NCBI GenBank assembly: GCA_028274465.1
Contig: CM051455.1
Coordinates: forward strand, 87,440,871-87,504,870
Source of the DNA: Plantago ovata
Taxonomy: Eukaryota > Streptophyta > Magnoliopsida > Lamiales > Plantaginaceae
Reading direction: 5' to 3'
DNA: 64,000 bases
Shown here: positions 9,531-21,100 of the stretch, one piece after another
How the letters are laid out: each line of letters starts with the position of its first letter
Numbering within the stretch: position 1 is the first letter of the stretch
Position numbers and translations under genes: made by a program
The notes under the pieces: generated by a model
Database searches by the model: none
Seen by the model: only the letters and a program-made list of their open reading frames with translations
Told to the model about the DNA's origin: nothing

Positions 9531-10440
9531 TTATTGAGGTAGTTCAATCAATCCAAGGTTATACCTTAACATTGCGAACCTATTATCCGGTAGGGGCTTG
9601 GTAAAGATGTCAGCAAGCTGATCTTCAGGACCTACTTTCACAACCTCAATATCACCTTTTTCCACATGATCTCTAATGAAATGATGTCTAATATCAATGT
9701 GCTTGGTCCTAGAGTGAAACTTAGGATTTTGCGTAATTGCAATAGCACTTGTATTATCACAAAAGATTGGTGTTTTCTTTGTAGAAATACCATAATCTCT
9801 TAATTGTTGCTGAATCCATAGGATTTGAGCTGTGCAACAACCAGCTGCAATGTATTCAGATTCTGTAGATGAATTGGCGACACACGTTTGCTTCTTGCTG
9901 AACCATGATATTAATCTAGTACCCAAAAACTGACAAGTTCCAGAGGTACTTTTTCTATCAAGAGTTGATCCACCATGATCAGCATCAGAATAGCCAACCA
10001 ATTCAAGTCCAGAATCTTTTGGATACCATAATCCAACATTGACTGTACCTTTAACATATTTCAGTATTTTAATTGCCTTTTTGTAGTGTGATTCTTTTGG
10101 ATCCGATTGGAATCATGCACACACACAAACAGCATACTGAATGTCAGGTCTACTTGCTGTTAAATACAACAAGGAACCAATGAGTTTCCTATACTTGTGT
10201 TCTTCAACACTTTTGTCCTCTTTAGTATAGCCCAATTTGGTACCAACACTCATAGGGATCTTTTCAGGTTTTTCATCCTCTTTGATCCTAAACTTTATGA
10301 GCATTTCTTTCGCATACTTTGCTTGATTTATGAATATTCCATCTTTGAGTTGCTTGACTTGCAACCCTAGGAAATAATTCAATTTTCCCATCATACTCAT
10401 TTCAAACTTATTTGGTTTCTTCATACATTCTGATATTTCT
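9531..10440 (-). pseudogene. Copia1 RNase H and C-terminal reverse transcriptase part
   Basis: Fossil pol. RNase H is clear: VGYSDADHGGS, STESEYIAAG, FCDNTSAI and HIDIRHHFIRDH, ending ADIFTKPLPDNRF. The preceding RT connection region has KFEMSMMGKLNYFLGLQV and GSLLYLTASRPDI. The reverse transcriptase is only partly represented in this copy; a fuller version is in Copia2. Broken. Confidence 0.85.
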
Positions 10441-11771
10441 TCTTCAGCAGGCACACCTTGCGTCTTTTCGTAGAATACAACATGCACAGATTCTTCAATC
10501 TTTTGTGCCTTTTTGTTGTAAACTCTGTAAGCTTTACTATGCAAGGAGTAGCCAAGAAATATCGCTTCGTCTGCCTTTGGTTGAAATGTTCTTAGGTACT
10601 CTCTACCATTGTTAAGAACGAAACACTTGCAACCAAATACTCTTAGATGAGTGATGTTAGGAGGTCTTCCAACAAATAATTCATAAGGAGTTTTGTTGTA
10701 TTCCTTAGTAATCAAACATCTATTCTGAGTATAGCAGGCGGTATTAATCGCTTCAACCCAGTAATCCTCACTTATTTCAGTGTCAGCAAGCATTGTTCTT
10801 GCGGCTTCCTTCAGGGTACGATTCTTCCGTTCAGCAACACCATTTTGCTGTGGTGTCCTTACTGAGGATAACTGATGTTGAATACCTTTGGAGGTACAAT
10901 ATTCAGTTATGTACTGGTTTACAAACTCAGTACCATGGTCTGTCCTTATGACTCTTACCTTGTAATTTTTCATGACTTCAAGCTTATTCAGCAAGTTAGG
11001 TATTTCAGTCTTGGTTTCAGATTTGTGCTTGATGAATACTACCCAAGTGAATCTTGAATAATCATCTACCACGACTAGACCATACTTCTTACCAGCATAG
11101 CTTGTTGAAGAAGATTCAAACAAGTCCATGTGCAAGAGTTGTAAAGGTTTTGTAGTTGACGGTACTGCCTTGTTCTTGAAAGAGGATTTGGTTTGCTTTC
11201 CTTGCTGACATGCATTGCAAACACCATCCTTCTTAAAAGTAACCTTAGGTAATCCAACTACAAGTGCCTTTTTAGACAGCTTATGCAGCGTCTTCAAGTT
11301 TAGATGACTTGTTCGTTTATGCCATAACCATGCTTTTTCAGCAAGGCAATCATGATCTGAGACCAGGCATTTTTCAACGTTTGCTGAAGACCAATCAACG
11401 GTGTACAATCCTCCTGATCTTCTTGCAATCATTATAACCTTTTTAGTCTCAAAATCTACAAGTTTACATTCATCACTTTTAATTTCGATGAAGTATCCTT
11501 TGTCAGCAAATTGACTCATGCTGAAAAGGTTAAACTTAAGATTTTTGACATAAAGAACTCCAGAAATGGTTATACATCCCAACTTCACATCACCATAGCC
11601 TTTTGTAGATCCGGAGCCTCCACCAGCAAACCTTATTGTTGGACCTTTAGACCACCGTCTATAGTTTATAAGGTTATTCTTGTTGCCCGTCATGTGCTTT
11701 CCACAGCCACTATCAAAGTGCCAGATTGCATCGTTTGTCTCCGTGGCTGCAGTCTGCACAATCAAGAGCAA
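10441..11771 (-). pseudogene. Copia1 protease and integrase
   Basis: Fossil pol. It starts with a copia aspartic protease signature (WHFDSGCGKHMTG), followed by the pre-integrase HHCC zinc site (HKRTSH...CNACQQGK) and the integrase core with LHMDLF, IRTDHGTEF and NGVAERKNRT carrying the D, D and E residues. The hinge (FGCKCFVLN, KADEAIFLGYS) is typical of Ty1/copia. Confidence 0.88.
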
Positions 11772-11776
11772 ACAAG

Positions 11777-13003
11777 TTAATTATCCATTGATGGATGTCC
11801 ATTAACATGTTCAAGAATGCGTCCAGTGGAAACCCAAGTCTGAAGTTTTTCAACTTTGACTTGTTTTCTACTTGCTGAGGAACTAGGAGGTTTTGAGCTA
11901 AAAGACTTTTGACTCGTGCTGGTCAAATCCACTTTCTGATGTGGTGTCTTGCTCTGTTGACCTTTTTGCTGAACATACTTTTCAGTAAGTTCTTTTCTAG
12001 CAAGGTTCCTTCTAGTCCTAGCATTAGGAGTCTTTTCAGAACTCTTAGGCTTGGTTTTCTTCATCTCTTTGAAGTATCTTTGCTGACTTTGCTTATACTC
12101 ATGAAAGAGTTGACTTTGCTTGGTTTTGAAACCGAGTCCACTCTTCGGAGAATGCTGAGCTTTAGCATCAACAACCTTACTTGATTCAGGTTTGTCAGCA
12201 AAGGACTTCTGATTACTTTTGGTAATCTTGCCTTTAGACTTAACAACTTGCTTTTCAGCAACTTGTTTGGCGGAATGCTTCACGGCATTCTTTTTCTTTC
12301 CAGTTTGCTTCACAGCAACCTGTTTTCCTTTTAAAGTCTTGTTACTTTGAGCAGCAACAGCGGGCTTTATGGTCATAGGTACTTGATTGCATGTTTCAGC
12401 AACTTTAGTTTGACCAAACTGATAGATCACTGGTGGACTACTATCAGTAGCACGTACAAAGGAGATAGGTGATTTATCTTTTCTCAAGATTTCTAGGTTA
12501 TCACCTTCACACGTTGCTCCTAAACCTTCTTTCTGAGATGGATCTCTCAAATAAGAGTTTAGTTCAGTCAGCGTATTACTTGCTTCCACATAAGATTTGA
12601 AATTGATTTTCATCTTTTTCATTTCTTGGATTTCAGCAAGTAACTTTAGAATTGAGGACTGATACTCTTCTAATTCTAACGCCATTTGAGAATTTTTCTC
12701 TGCAGCCTCAGCAATCAACTTCTTAAGACGCCTTATTTCAGCATCCTTTTCTTCTGTCTCTTCCTTCAGCAAAACGTACTTTTCAGTAGTTTGCTTGGTC
12801 AGAGTTTCAGCAAGTTGAAGTTTTTCTTGCTGTTTGCTGAGAGTTTTCTCAAATCTTTCGATTTCTCCTTGAATCTTGTCAAGGTCAATCTCGTCTTCAC
12901 TTTCTGAATCAGAGTCAGAGGTAGAATCATTTACCTGACCGGCCATGAGGCAGAATTCGTAGTTCGACACGTCTGGATAAGCTTCCATAGCTATTCCACA
13001 CAC
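11777..13003 (-). CDS. Copia1 gag C-terminal extension (coiled coil plus basic region)
   Basis: About 408 codons between gag zinc knuckle and protease. Residues about 25-150 are heptad-rich and charged (likely coiled coil); the rest is lysine/serine-rich and basic (KGKQVAVKQTGKKK), which could bind RNA or DNA. Long gag extensions with coiled coil are known in SIRE-type elements. Probably part of one gag-pol frame in an intact relative. Confidence 0.65.
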   Translation of the reverse strand: MCGIAMEAYPDVSNYEFCLMAGQVNDSTSDSDSESEDEIDLDKIQGEIERFEKTLSKQQEKLQLAETLTKQTTEKYVLLKEETEEKDAEIRRLKKLIAEAAEKNSQMALELEEYQSSILKLLAEIQEMKKMKINFKSYVEASNTLTELNSYLRDPSQKEGLGATCEGDNLEILRKDKSPISFVRATDSSPPVIYQFGQTKVAETCNQVPMTIKPAVAAQSNKTLKGKQVAVKQTGKKKNAVKHSAKQVAEKQVVKSKGKITKSNQKSFADKPESSKVVDAKAQHSPKSGLGFKTKQSQLFHEYKQSQQRYFKEMKKTKPKSSEKTPNARTRRNLARKELTEKYVQQKGQQSKTPHQKVDLTSTSQKSFSSKPPSSSASRKQVKVEKLQTWVSTGRILEHVNGHPSMDN

Positions 13004-13090
13004 TTCTTTGCCAATCTCTACGTCTAGAGTGGCTTCCTCATCGTCGGTGTCTGAACTTTCATCCTCACTGTCCTCGGAGCTTGTCTCAAT

Positions 13091-14197
13091 TCATAATGCA
13101 TCGATTTTTGCTTGAAGCTTCTTCTTTTCTTCAGCAATGAAAGCTCTTTTGAACTTCTTCTTCTTTTCAGCAGATTTGCCTTTCAGCAAGGGGCAATTTG
13201 CTTTGAAGTGTCCAGGCTTTTTGCAGTAAAAACATAGATCATTTCCAACTGCTGGCTCTTCTGATGATGTAGCTTGCTGAGCTTGCTTGTTCAGCGAGCT
13301 AGTATCATTCTTGTACTTATGGTAGTTATTACCAAGATGCTTTTTCAGCTTCTCTTTTGCTTTTCGCCTTTCAAGTTCCTTACTGATGAATTTCTTCATG
13401 TTTTTAACAACTAAAGCATTTTCATCAGCAGGCTCTTTATCATTCTTCTTTTCAGAAGATGACGGATTTGCAGCAAGAGCAATGTTTTGCGATTTTTCAG
13501 CAAACACATTTTCTCTTTGCTTTGTCTCATAGTTGACTGTAGCAAGATGAGAGAACAACTCAGTTGGTGTAATGTCAGGCATTCCTTGATTGTAATAGAA
13601 ATTCTGAGTATGGATCCATTCTTGATTCAAACTCCTGATGATAGTTTTCACTTTCTCAGAATCTGAAAAAAAATTTCCAACACCCAGCGCTGCCATTTCA
13701 CTAACAAGAGTTGTGAATCTGAAGTCCAAGTCTTCCAGTGACTCGTTAGCACCTTGCTTAAAGTTTTGAAACTTTAGCTTAAGTACTTCAAGTTTGTTTT
13801 CCTTGGTCTTGTCAGATCCAACACAAAGATCTTGAACCATTTTCCAAGCCTCCTTAGCAGTCTTAGCACCCCACAGTTTGCACTGTATGGTATCCGGAGT
13901 TGATCTGATGATGATATTTCTTGCTTGGCCATCAAGACGGAATCTCTTAGCTTCGTCAGAAGTCCATTCCTCTCTTGGTTTTGGCACAACAGTATCTGAA
14001 GGTTCGCCTTGGATGGTTTCCTTTCCAGCTTCAGTGGTTCTGTGAGGGAAACTCCTTACAACCTTGGTGATTTTGATAGGTCCATCATTAATGACGGTGA
14101 CCATCTCATCACTAATGGCCTCAAGATGTAACATCATGTTGTTTCGCCATTTCTCGTAATTTTCCAGCTTCAGCAAGGGAGCATCTCCTAAAGACAT
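13091..14197 (-). CDS. Copia1 gag (368 codons)
   Basis: Copia gag polyprotein (UBN2 type). It starts MSLGDAPLLKLENYEKW at ATG 14197, about 100 bases after the primer site. The capsid core includes KEAWKMVQDLC and NESLEDLDFRFTTLVSEM. A CX2CX4HX4C zinc knuckle (CFYCKKPGHFKANC) lies near residue 320, followed by a basic tail. Confidence 0.88.
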   Translation of the reverse strand: MSLGDAPLLKLENYEKWRNNMMLHLEAISDEMVTVINDGPIKITKVVRSFPHRTTEAGKETIQGEPSDTVVPKPREEWTSDEAKRFRLDGQARNIIIRSTPDTIQCKLWGAKTAKEAWKMVQDLCVGSDKTKENKLEVLKLKFQNFKQGANESLEDLDFRFTTLVSEMAALGVGNFFSDSEKVKTIIRSLNQEWIHTQNFYYNQGMPDITPTELFSHLATVNYETKQRENVFAEKSQNIALAANPSSSEKKNDKEPADENALVVKNMKKFISKELERRKAKEKLKKHLGNNYHKYKNDTSSLNKQAQQATSSEEPAVGNDLCFYCKKPGHFKANCPLLKGKSAEKKKKFKRAFIAEEKKKLQAKIDAL

Positions 14198-14296
14198 CCT
14201 GTCAGCAAAGCACTACCAAACTTGATCAAATGAAAGTGATTTAAGAAAAGCACTTAAGGGGATCTAGGTTCAGTGCAGAAGGCTAAAGAACCTCCT

Positions 14297-14308
14297 GCTC
14301 TGATACCA
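14297..14308 (-). other. Primer-binding site of Copia1 (initiator tRNA-Met)
   Basis: The minus strand reads TGGTATCAGAGC, two bases after the 5' LTR. It is complementary to the 3' end of plant initiator tRNA-Met, as in most Ty1/copia elements. Confidence 0.9.
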
Positions 14309-14310
14309 CT

Positions 14311-16045
14311 TGTTGGTCCCTTTAAACAACAAGAAAAGACTAGAGGGGGGGGTGAATAGTCTTTTCAAACTTTTGTCGTTTAAAACTTTCTCAGCAAGTA
14401 CTTATTACTTTTCAGTAATGAGGTTGCTGATACTTAACTTTCTCAGCAAGTGTAAGTTACTTTACAGTAGCTTGGTTTGCTGATACTTAAAATCAGAGAG
14501 CGGAAGTCTTTGAAACAATAAGTGCTTTTTCAGCAAGTAAGGTGTTTCAGCAAGTGATGTGAGTGACTGTGTACAAACAGATATAATTTGCTGAAAGCTA
14601 AATGCAGTAAGTAAATCACACAAACGCTTTTAGAGTGGTATCTGAGAGTGGCGTAATCTCCCAACTAATCCACTTTGTCCTTTTTAGGACTGAATCCACT
14701 AAGATATGATTGAGGTTCCTTACAATCTCCTATCTAAAGCGATTCAACAGAAACCAAAGCACACTTGCTTCGTCTCCAACCTAAACTAGAGAACTCAACC
14801 TTGTTCTCCACCAAACTTGGTACTTATAATCAGCAAAACTATGCTTGATTAAGTTCCCCCTGAATATCACGCCTGAAAGGGTGTATTTTCAATTAGAGAG
14901 TTTTGGGGTGAGATAACTTAATTATAACTTATTCAGTTACAACAAGTAATCTAAGAAACACAACTTGGAATACTTTGCAGTAAACAAGTTTGATTGTTTC
15001 TGGTGTCAAGACTTGTTCTTGTTCGAAAGAAAGAACACTTAACTAATTTCTTAGCCGAGTTTGTTCTACTTCTTCACAAGTAGCTTTTTCAAGCTTTAAG
15101 TCTTGGAACGGATCAATGGCAGTAAGAGAGTTTGAAGGTTTGTGAGTTTTAAGCACAAGTGAGAGTTTGATCACGTTGTTGACACCCTTCAACTCTTTGC
15201 CGGATGACCTCTATTTATAGTGCAAGTAAGGAGCCGTTTGAATTTCAAATCCTAAGGCTTTTGTTCCTTAACATGTCACTATCTTGCTTTTGTACTTTCA
15301 GCAGCAAACTTTGTTTGTCTTCTAGTCTTCATGTCCTTTGTGTGTAAGCTTTGCATTAAATGCACCTTTGAATAGAATTCAAACAGTAACATTGGAGTGC
15401 AAAATCTCGTACATTCAGCAAGAGGTCACATATGTTCATCAGCAAGTGTTCATTCTCAGTTTCAGCAAGCACAACCTACTCTGTCTTTCAGATTTTCACT
15501 TATGCAATGATGTTGCTGAAAATTTCACTTTCTGAGCAACACGTGCCTTACCAGTCTTGAGCAATCTTCAAGTCTTCAAGTCTTCAAGTCTTCAGATCTT
15601 TAAAAGTCTTCAAGATTCTGACCGGTTTCTTATTTGCTTCAATAATTTGTTTGTAGTAAACAAAATACATCTTCAGCAAATGCTTCAATAGGTCATTTTC
15701 TTTTCAGAAAATAAGTTACATCAAAGCTAAGCATCAATAAGATATTTTCTTGTCAGAAAATAAAATACATCATACGCTAAGGTGTCAATAGATTAATTTC
15801 TTTTCAGAAATTAAGATACGTCATCCACCTAAGTGTCAACAAATTATTTTTTTCTCAGAAAACAAAATGCGTCATACACAGAAGAAATAAGTTAACTAAC
15901 ACCTATCTAAGTCATCAGCAAACGTTCCTCTTTTACAATGTCCTTTAAAAATTCTAAAATCCTATGGACCTTAAGAGTACTAGTTACTGGACTGATCTTA
16001 ATTTAGCATGGTTAATTGCTCATCAAAATTACAAGTTTCCTAACA
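14311..16045 (-). repeat. Copia1 5' LTR (1735 bp)
   Basis: Nearly identical to 1374-3118 (about 11 substitutions by eye plus a shorter G run). TATA box at 15211-15220; U3 array about 15637-15880. Followed by the target duplication ttgac at 16046-16050. Confidence 0.93.
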
Positions 16046-16430
16046 TTGACTCTGGTGACCATGGTATTATCAGGCCTCCAACTAGTACCCCATTCTTCTC
16101 CTCGAGATCAGTGAATCCAGTGTAGATCTCTTGGAGGAGGCTCACGTCGTACCCCTTGAACTTGTTGGAAATATACCAAACCCAATTCCTTCTTGATGCC
16201 AATCTGTCGAGCGTCCTATACCCCACTGTTCCAGCTACTGCCTCCGGAATATCAATCTTCCTATCGGGTATGATCGATCTTCCCCCTTCGGCCAGCTCCG
16301 CTTCTAGCCTTTGTCGGACATCTATCGCAGCTAAAGACATCTCTTACATGTTGTGAGAAGGTTGGGAGCTCGATGCTACTCCCTTCCCCTTCTTGCTCGA
16401 GCCAGCTCTCTTCGAACCTCTTGGAGCCAT
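16046..16430 (-). pseudogene. ATHILA-type second ORF of element A, N-terminal part
   Basis: Fossil ORF. ATG at 16430 just after a splice-acceptor-like TTTGTAG on the minus strand. The translation carries MSLAAIDVRQRLEAELAEGG, RSIIPDRKIDIPE and YRTLDRLASRRNWVWY, matching 36309-36848. It is interrupted by Copia1 and continues at 434-1373. Confidence 0.75.
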
Positions 16431-17202
16431 GATTACTACAAACAGCAATTAGTATCTTGTATGACGCAAAAATAGACTTATGCATATGTAAATGTACGAG
16501 CGAACAAACGAGCAATATCTACAACAATCCAACTCCTCAAAAACACAATGTCTAGTCTAGCTACTTCATCACGCAACATATCAATGTAACTACTACAATA
16601 ACATATCACATTATGCTCTTGCTAAACAACAAATGCCTTGAATCACAAGGTTCAATCCATACCATAGTAACAAAAATCTAACAACATAAATTCTCAACTT
16701 CATCAATCATTCATTCTACCATTACATCCATCATTATCATATCAACAAACACATGTTTAAGCATGGAATGAAGGTAAAAGATACATTTCCTAACAAGATA
16801 TATCTTCTAATAGCAAAAATCTCAAACCAACAAACCAAGCCTAATTGAACATGCAATTGATAATGAATAACGTTTCTAATCACATAAATCATCAACCCAT
16901 ATATCATACAAGCTTAATTGAAGCATAAATCAAAAAAACCCCAAATTTGAAAAATTAGGGTTCATGTGAGATTACCTCAAATCCGAAGATTTAATGAACT
17001 AGGAAAAGATTTGTTCAGATGAAAAGAAAGAGCACATAACGGACTTCGATTGAAGCTAAAAAACACACAATTTGATGGAAATATGAAGAAGATATGAAGG
17101 TTTGAAGATATTTTGAAAATGGAGGAATTTTTGGGTTTAGATGATGAAGATGGAGAAAAATGAGGAAATGGGGAAGAATCCCCGATTTTAACTTCTACAG
17201 GC

Positions 17203-17296
17203 CGCGGGGCGAGTCGCCCCGTGCGTCCATAGCGCGCGCGCGCTCTGTACTCGTAGGGCGATTCGCCCCCCATGGGAGCGATTCACCCCCACCTCC
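17203..17296. repeat. GC-rich palindrome cluster of element A
   Basis: Units of the type GGGGCGA-N-TCGCCCC plus a (GC)n palindrome agcgcgcgcgcgct. Similar clusters lie at 21831-21915 (D), 37620-37760 (B) and 58745-58875 (C), and just upstream of the LTR TATA boxes. Confidence 0.75.
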
Positions 17297-17498
17297 TGAG
17301 GTGGGGAGACGAACTTTTCGAAAAAAAATGCGGTTTTTAAGTCCCCGAAAACCATTTCTCTCACAAAATCACTCGAAAAATCTCACTCAAACATAACATA
17401 AGCAGATACGAAAAAAAGACGAACAAATTCACATATGAAAAGAAAATTGTTCAAATATGAATGCATGCAATAAAGCGATAAAGAAAGCGATAAAAACC

Positions 17499-17514
17499 CC
17501 GGGTTGCCTCCCGG
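17499..17514. other. Conserved hairpin after the gag-protease ORF of A
   Basis: ccgggttgcctcccgg; identical at 37974-37989 (B) and as its reverse at 21625-21640 (D). Hairpins of this kind (GGGAGGCAACCC) close to the end of the main ORF are familiar in plant Ty3/gypsy elements. Confidence 0.65.
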
Positions 17515-17607
17515 ATAGCGCCATTGTTTAAAGTCTTTGACTCGACTCCTGTCTACGTCTAGCTTTTCTTTTTGAGGGTACTAGACTTCCCTTCATGGAT
17601 CTCCTCC

Positions 17608-19716
17608 TCATGCCACGAACCTGTGAATAAGAATGAACATAGACACAAGACCACTGTAGTCAACAGTGTGAGAAGTATCAGGTGGATCAGGTGGGTCAGA
17701 TATGGCTCGCAACACATGTCGCTTGCCATCCACTTCAATAGTGCAAGTCCATCGGTAGATGTCCATCACGGAGCGTAGCTTAGTCAAGAACGTTCGCCCT
17801 AAGAGAATGACATCCCACGTTCCAGGTGTAGACACCGGCATAACTACAAAATCGGTGTATACAGAAGCTTCACCAATCTTGACCAATACATTCTTCACAA
17901 CGCCTTCGGGTCTCACAAAGGATCCATCCGCCAGTTGCACAATAGCCTTATGCACAGATAGTTTTCCAAGGCTACTCTTCTCGAACACATTCAAAGGGAG
18001 CACATTAGAGTAGGATCCCGTGTCTAGTGTGGCACGGACATCTTCAAGTTCCCCAATCCCGACCTTAATATCGAAACTTTGAGGGAGTGGCTCGGGATCC
18101 TCTTGCTCCTCTTCATTCTCGTCAGCACCAAGGTCCTTCTCTTCTTCCTTAGCCTGTGGGGGCACTTCCCCCTTGGAACTCTCGCACTTAGCAACCTTCT
18201 TGATGGTGATTTCAACAGGTTGATCACCCACCAAGGTAATGGACATTGACTTCTCAGTGTTGCTAGGCAGCTTGCCTTGCTCCCTACTTGCTCCTCGGTC
18301 GATCAACTCTTGCATCTTTTGATGGGAAAGCCTAGTGCTCTCTTCCAACCTATCAAGTCTCGCTCTAGTCTTCTCAGAATATTCTTCATAACTTTTGAGA
18401 AAACATTGGGTGTGATCAACCATCTTTTGCAAGTTCTCCATCAGTTGAGCCGACTTCGACTTCGGTTGCTCTTTCGGGTCGGGATTTTCGCAGTGATCAT
18501 TACCATAGTTAAGCCTACTACGGTCTTGGTTAGGGCCATAAGTTTGGCTAGCCGGTGCATATCCTTGATTGCTCCGGAACCCTCTTCTCCAAAATCCACC
18601 TCCAGGATTCCTACCGTCTTGTCCATAGCTAGCTTCTTGAGTACCAAACTCCGTAGCAAAGGATTCCTCTTCGCCTCCTTGAGCCCAGTTGCCATCATCA
18701 TACGCAAGCTCCGATCTACACATATGAGCCCCATGCCCGTAGTTATTGCATATTCGACAAACTTCGTTCGAAACAGTCGTTCCAGTGGCGCTCTTGAGGA
18801 CTTGCTTCAATTCGTTGGTAAAGCACTCGAATTGATCCCCATTCCCCCTATACATAGGGGCTTCTTGAGTCGGTGGAGCTTCAGGTCCACGTCTCCTAAC
18901 CATCGCTCATGGGTCCTTGAACTGTGAACCCTTAGCAAGCCTTTCGAAAACTGCCCAGACGGCTTCTGCGGTTTCCTCCAAAATATTGCGTCGGCATTGG
19001 AAATCCACCACTTGTTGGTTCTCGAAGGTTAGTCCATTGTAGAAGTGTTGGACTAGGTCAGAAAGCTCAAAACCATGGTGAGGGCACTTGTTCGTGAGAT
19101 CTTGGAACCTCTCAAACGCGGTGTAGATGGTCTCATCATAGTCCTATTTGAATCCAGTGATTTGCGCCTTGAGCGCGGTAGTCAAGGTGTGGGGGAAGTA
19201 TTTTTCCATGAAAGCTGAAAAAACCTTCTCCCAAGTGTCCAGCGAGCATGCTGGTAGAGAACTCAACCATGACTTGGCTCTGTCGCCAAGCCCCATAGCA
19301 AAAACCTTCATCCTCAACTCATCCATTGTTATTTCAGCTCCGGGTCGTGGGAGTTGGTTGACGAAATCATCGATATCGTGCAAGTACCCCATCACATCTT
19401 CCCTTGCTAAGCCATAGAACCTCGGAAGTTGTTGGAATGCGTGGTTCTTGATTTCCAGATCTCGAGTTGCAGATGAAAGAACAATCGCCGGTCCCCTCAT
19501 ACGATCCTTGGAGGGTTGAACCCATGCTTTTAGTGGTCTAGCTGCTGCCATTCCGTCGATTTCCTTGAAAAGACTCTGTAGAGACTCAGAGAAATCGGTA
19601 TCCTCTATTTCCTCTAGCTCACGCCTTTGAAGTAGTCGCCTTCTTTGGTGGTAGACTCTGTCGATCTCAGCAATTGAATCAGCAAGCGGTGTTCCTCTAG
19701 ATCGTGTATGTGGCAT
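17608..19716 (-). pseudogene. Element A gag-protease
   Basis: Fossil ORF. ATG 19716 (MPHTRSRGTPLADSIAEID). The Ty3-type capsid region has QQLPRFYGLAREDVMGYL, FAMGLGDRAKSWLSSLP and FSAFMEKYFPHT; then a CX2CX4HX4C knuckle (CRICNNYGHGAHMC) and an aspartic protease region (VRATLDTGSYSNVLPLNVF, QLADGSFVRPEG, VILLGRTFL). It ends shortly after the protease, as in B and D. About one or two breaks. Confidence 0.85.
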
Positions 19717-19842
19717 ACACTATCTGTAACAGACTAGGAAAGCAGTATCAGAGAGAGAGATTAAAAAGGAAAACTAAAACTACTAGAACTAGGAATTGAA
19801 TGCTGAAAATATAAACAAATTAAACAGAAAAAAGGAGTATAG

Positions 19843-19860
19843 TCCCCGGCAACGACGCCA
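19843..19860 (-). other. Primer-binding site of element A (tRNA-Asp)
   Basis: Three bases from the 5' LTR. The minus strand reads TGGCGTCGTTGCCGGGGA, one mismatch from the perfect tRNA-Asp complement seen in B. tRNA-Asp priming is characteristic of Athila/Tat elements. Confidence 0.88.
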
Positions 19861-19863
19861 ATT

Positions 19864-21096
19864 TGATGAACGCGTTGGATTGTCGGGTTCCAAGCTATCA
19901 AATAAATTTGTATTTAGCCAAAGGCAATTCACAACTACAACGAACACCGTAGTGTAGCAGTATAATAACCTCGAGTGTCGATCTATAAGGACTATAACTA
20001 GCTTTATCTAATCTAATTTAGAATATAAAACAACAGACGATTTAGCAAAGATTTTTCTTAACAGATAATGGAGATTGGTGATAGTATGGTCATTCAAAGC
20101 ATAACGGGTTAATAATCATGCGTAAATTCCTCGGTCTTGCATGGAGATCTTTGATCAATGAATTGTCCAGTTGTAATTATCAAACACTACGAAGATATAG
20201 ATTTAGATAGGTCAAAGACCAATGAATTGTACAATTATGTTCGGTAATTAATCAATAATACGAAGATAGAGATTTAGATAGATCAAAGAAATAAAGCAAT
20301 AACACAAAGTATAATGCGCGACATAGCCATTAGCATAATCATTAACCCTTCGCTAAGAATTCACATACTATCACCAACGAGGAGTTTAGCTACTCATAGT
20401 TGTCATGGAATCAACAGAAATCATACCACGAATGAATGAAAATATACAAAAATAAGTAGAAAAACTGTAAGATACAATGTTACCGAAGGTTGTCAATCTC
20501 CGAAGAATCGCGATCTTACAAGCTCCAAACTGCTAAGAAAAAGTATCTCCTAAGCTAAGAACCCCCCAGAACAGGCTCTGGGAAATTCCTACATAAAACT
20601 ACAGAGAAAGGTGAGAGAAAAGGTCTGGAAAAGTATGAAAAACGTTGAAAAACTGAGCAACTATATATAGGCTACGAATTGTGTGGGGCGAAGGGCCCCA
20701 CACACCGGGCGATTCGCCTGGTGTGGGACGATTCGCCCCACATCCCGGGCGATTCGCCCGGGAGTAATTTTCGGCCCAGAACGCGTTTTCGACGCGTTTT
20801 TTGATTTCTTCCCCTTTTCGGACTCGGTTTCTGACTTCTAGTGGCCTTCTAGCCTCCAGATTCGACCCCTAGACTTCAAATCCTATCCGAAATCTTTCAG
20901 ATACTCCAATTCCTTGTCTACTTCAATATAATTTCCCGGAAAACCTCATTTTTCAACCAAAACCTGTAAAATAAAAACTAAAGGGAAACGTGACACTATT
21001 CTAATAAAATGCACTAAAATATAGCTAAATTAACATAGAGGATAGCTGAAATAGGTGAAAAAGACTCAAATGAAAGTGTAAAATACACATTCATCA
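19864..21096 (-). repeat. Element A 5' LTR (1233 bp)
   Basis: Bounded by tgatga and tcatca. On the minus strand a TATA box CCTATATATAG (20661-20671) lies right after GC palindromes (20688-20765). Its left end diverges from B's LTR (gcgttggattgtcgg versus gtgtcagattc), so A belongs to a somewhat different subfamily. Confidence 0.88.
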
Positions 21097-21100
21097 ATGT

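Larger units (their letters stand above)
1374..16045 (-). mobile_element. Copia1: SIRE-like Ty1/copia LTR retrotransposon, 14.7 kb with both LTRs and target duplication
   Basis: Fossil element, minus strand. LTRs are at 14311-16045 (5') and 1374-3118 (3'), both TG...CA, flanked by ttgac at 1369-1373 and 16046-16050. Next to the 5' LTR is a primer site for initiator tRNA-Met; next to the 3' LTR is an A/G polypurine tract. Order: gag, long coiled-coil gag extension, protease, integrase, partial reverse transcriptase, RNase H, then a 1746-codon extra ORF. The size, long LTRs, long gag and extra 3' ORF fit the SIRE/Maximus lineage. By eye I count about 11 substitutions between LTRs (about 0.6%), i.e. 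a few hundred thousand years at usual plant rates. Broken in pol, with few breaks. Confidence 0.92.
16431..17607 (-). other. Element A noncoding region between gag-protease and second ORF
   Basis: 1.2 kb with no gene and no trace of reverse transcriptase or integrase. It includes a leader intron-like stretch ending at about 16438, GC palindromes at 17203-17296 and a conserved hairpin at 17499-17514. Colinear with 36849-38033 of B and with D. Confidence 0.75.
1..21096 (-). mobile_element. Athila-like Ty3/gypsy LTR element A (non-autonomous type), split by Copia1
   Basis: Fossil LTR element read on the minus strand. Its 5' LTR is at the right (19864-21096), followed by a tRNA-Asp primer site, a gag-protease ORF, a GC-rich palindromic region and an ATHILA-type second ORF; its 3' LTR lies beyond the left window edge. 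No reverse transcriptase or integrase is seen between protease and second ORF, as in B and D. It sits inside the protease of element D; the bases after its LTR are atgtt (21097-21101), one half of the expected target duplication. Copia1 interrupts its second ORF. It is broken, with a handful of breaks besides that insertion. Confidence is high for the class, lower for the exact lineage. Confidence 0.85.
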
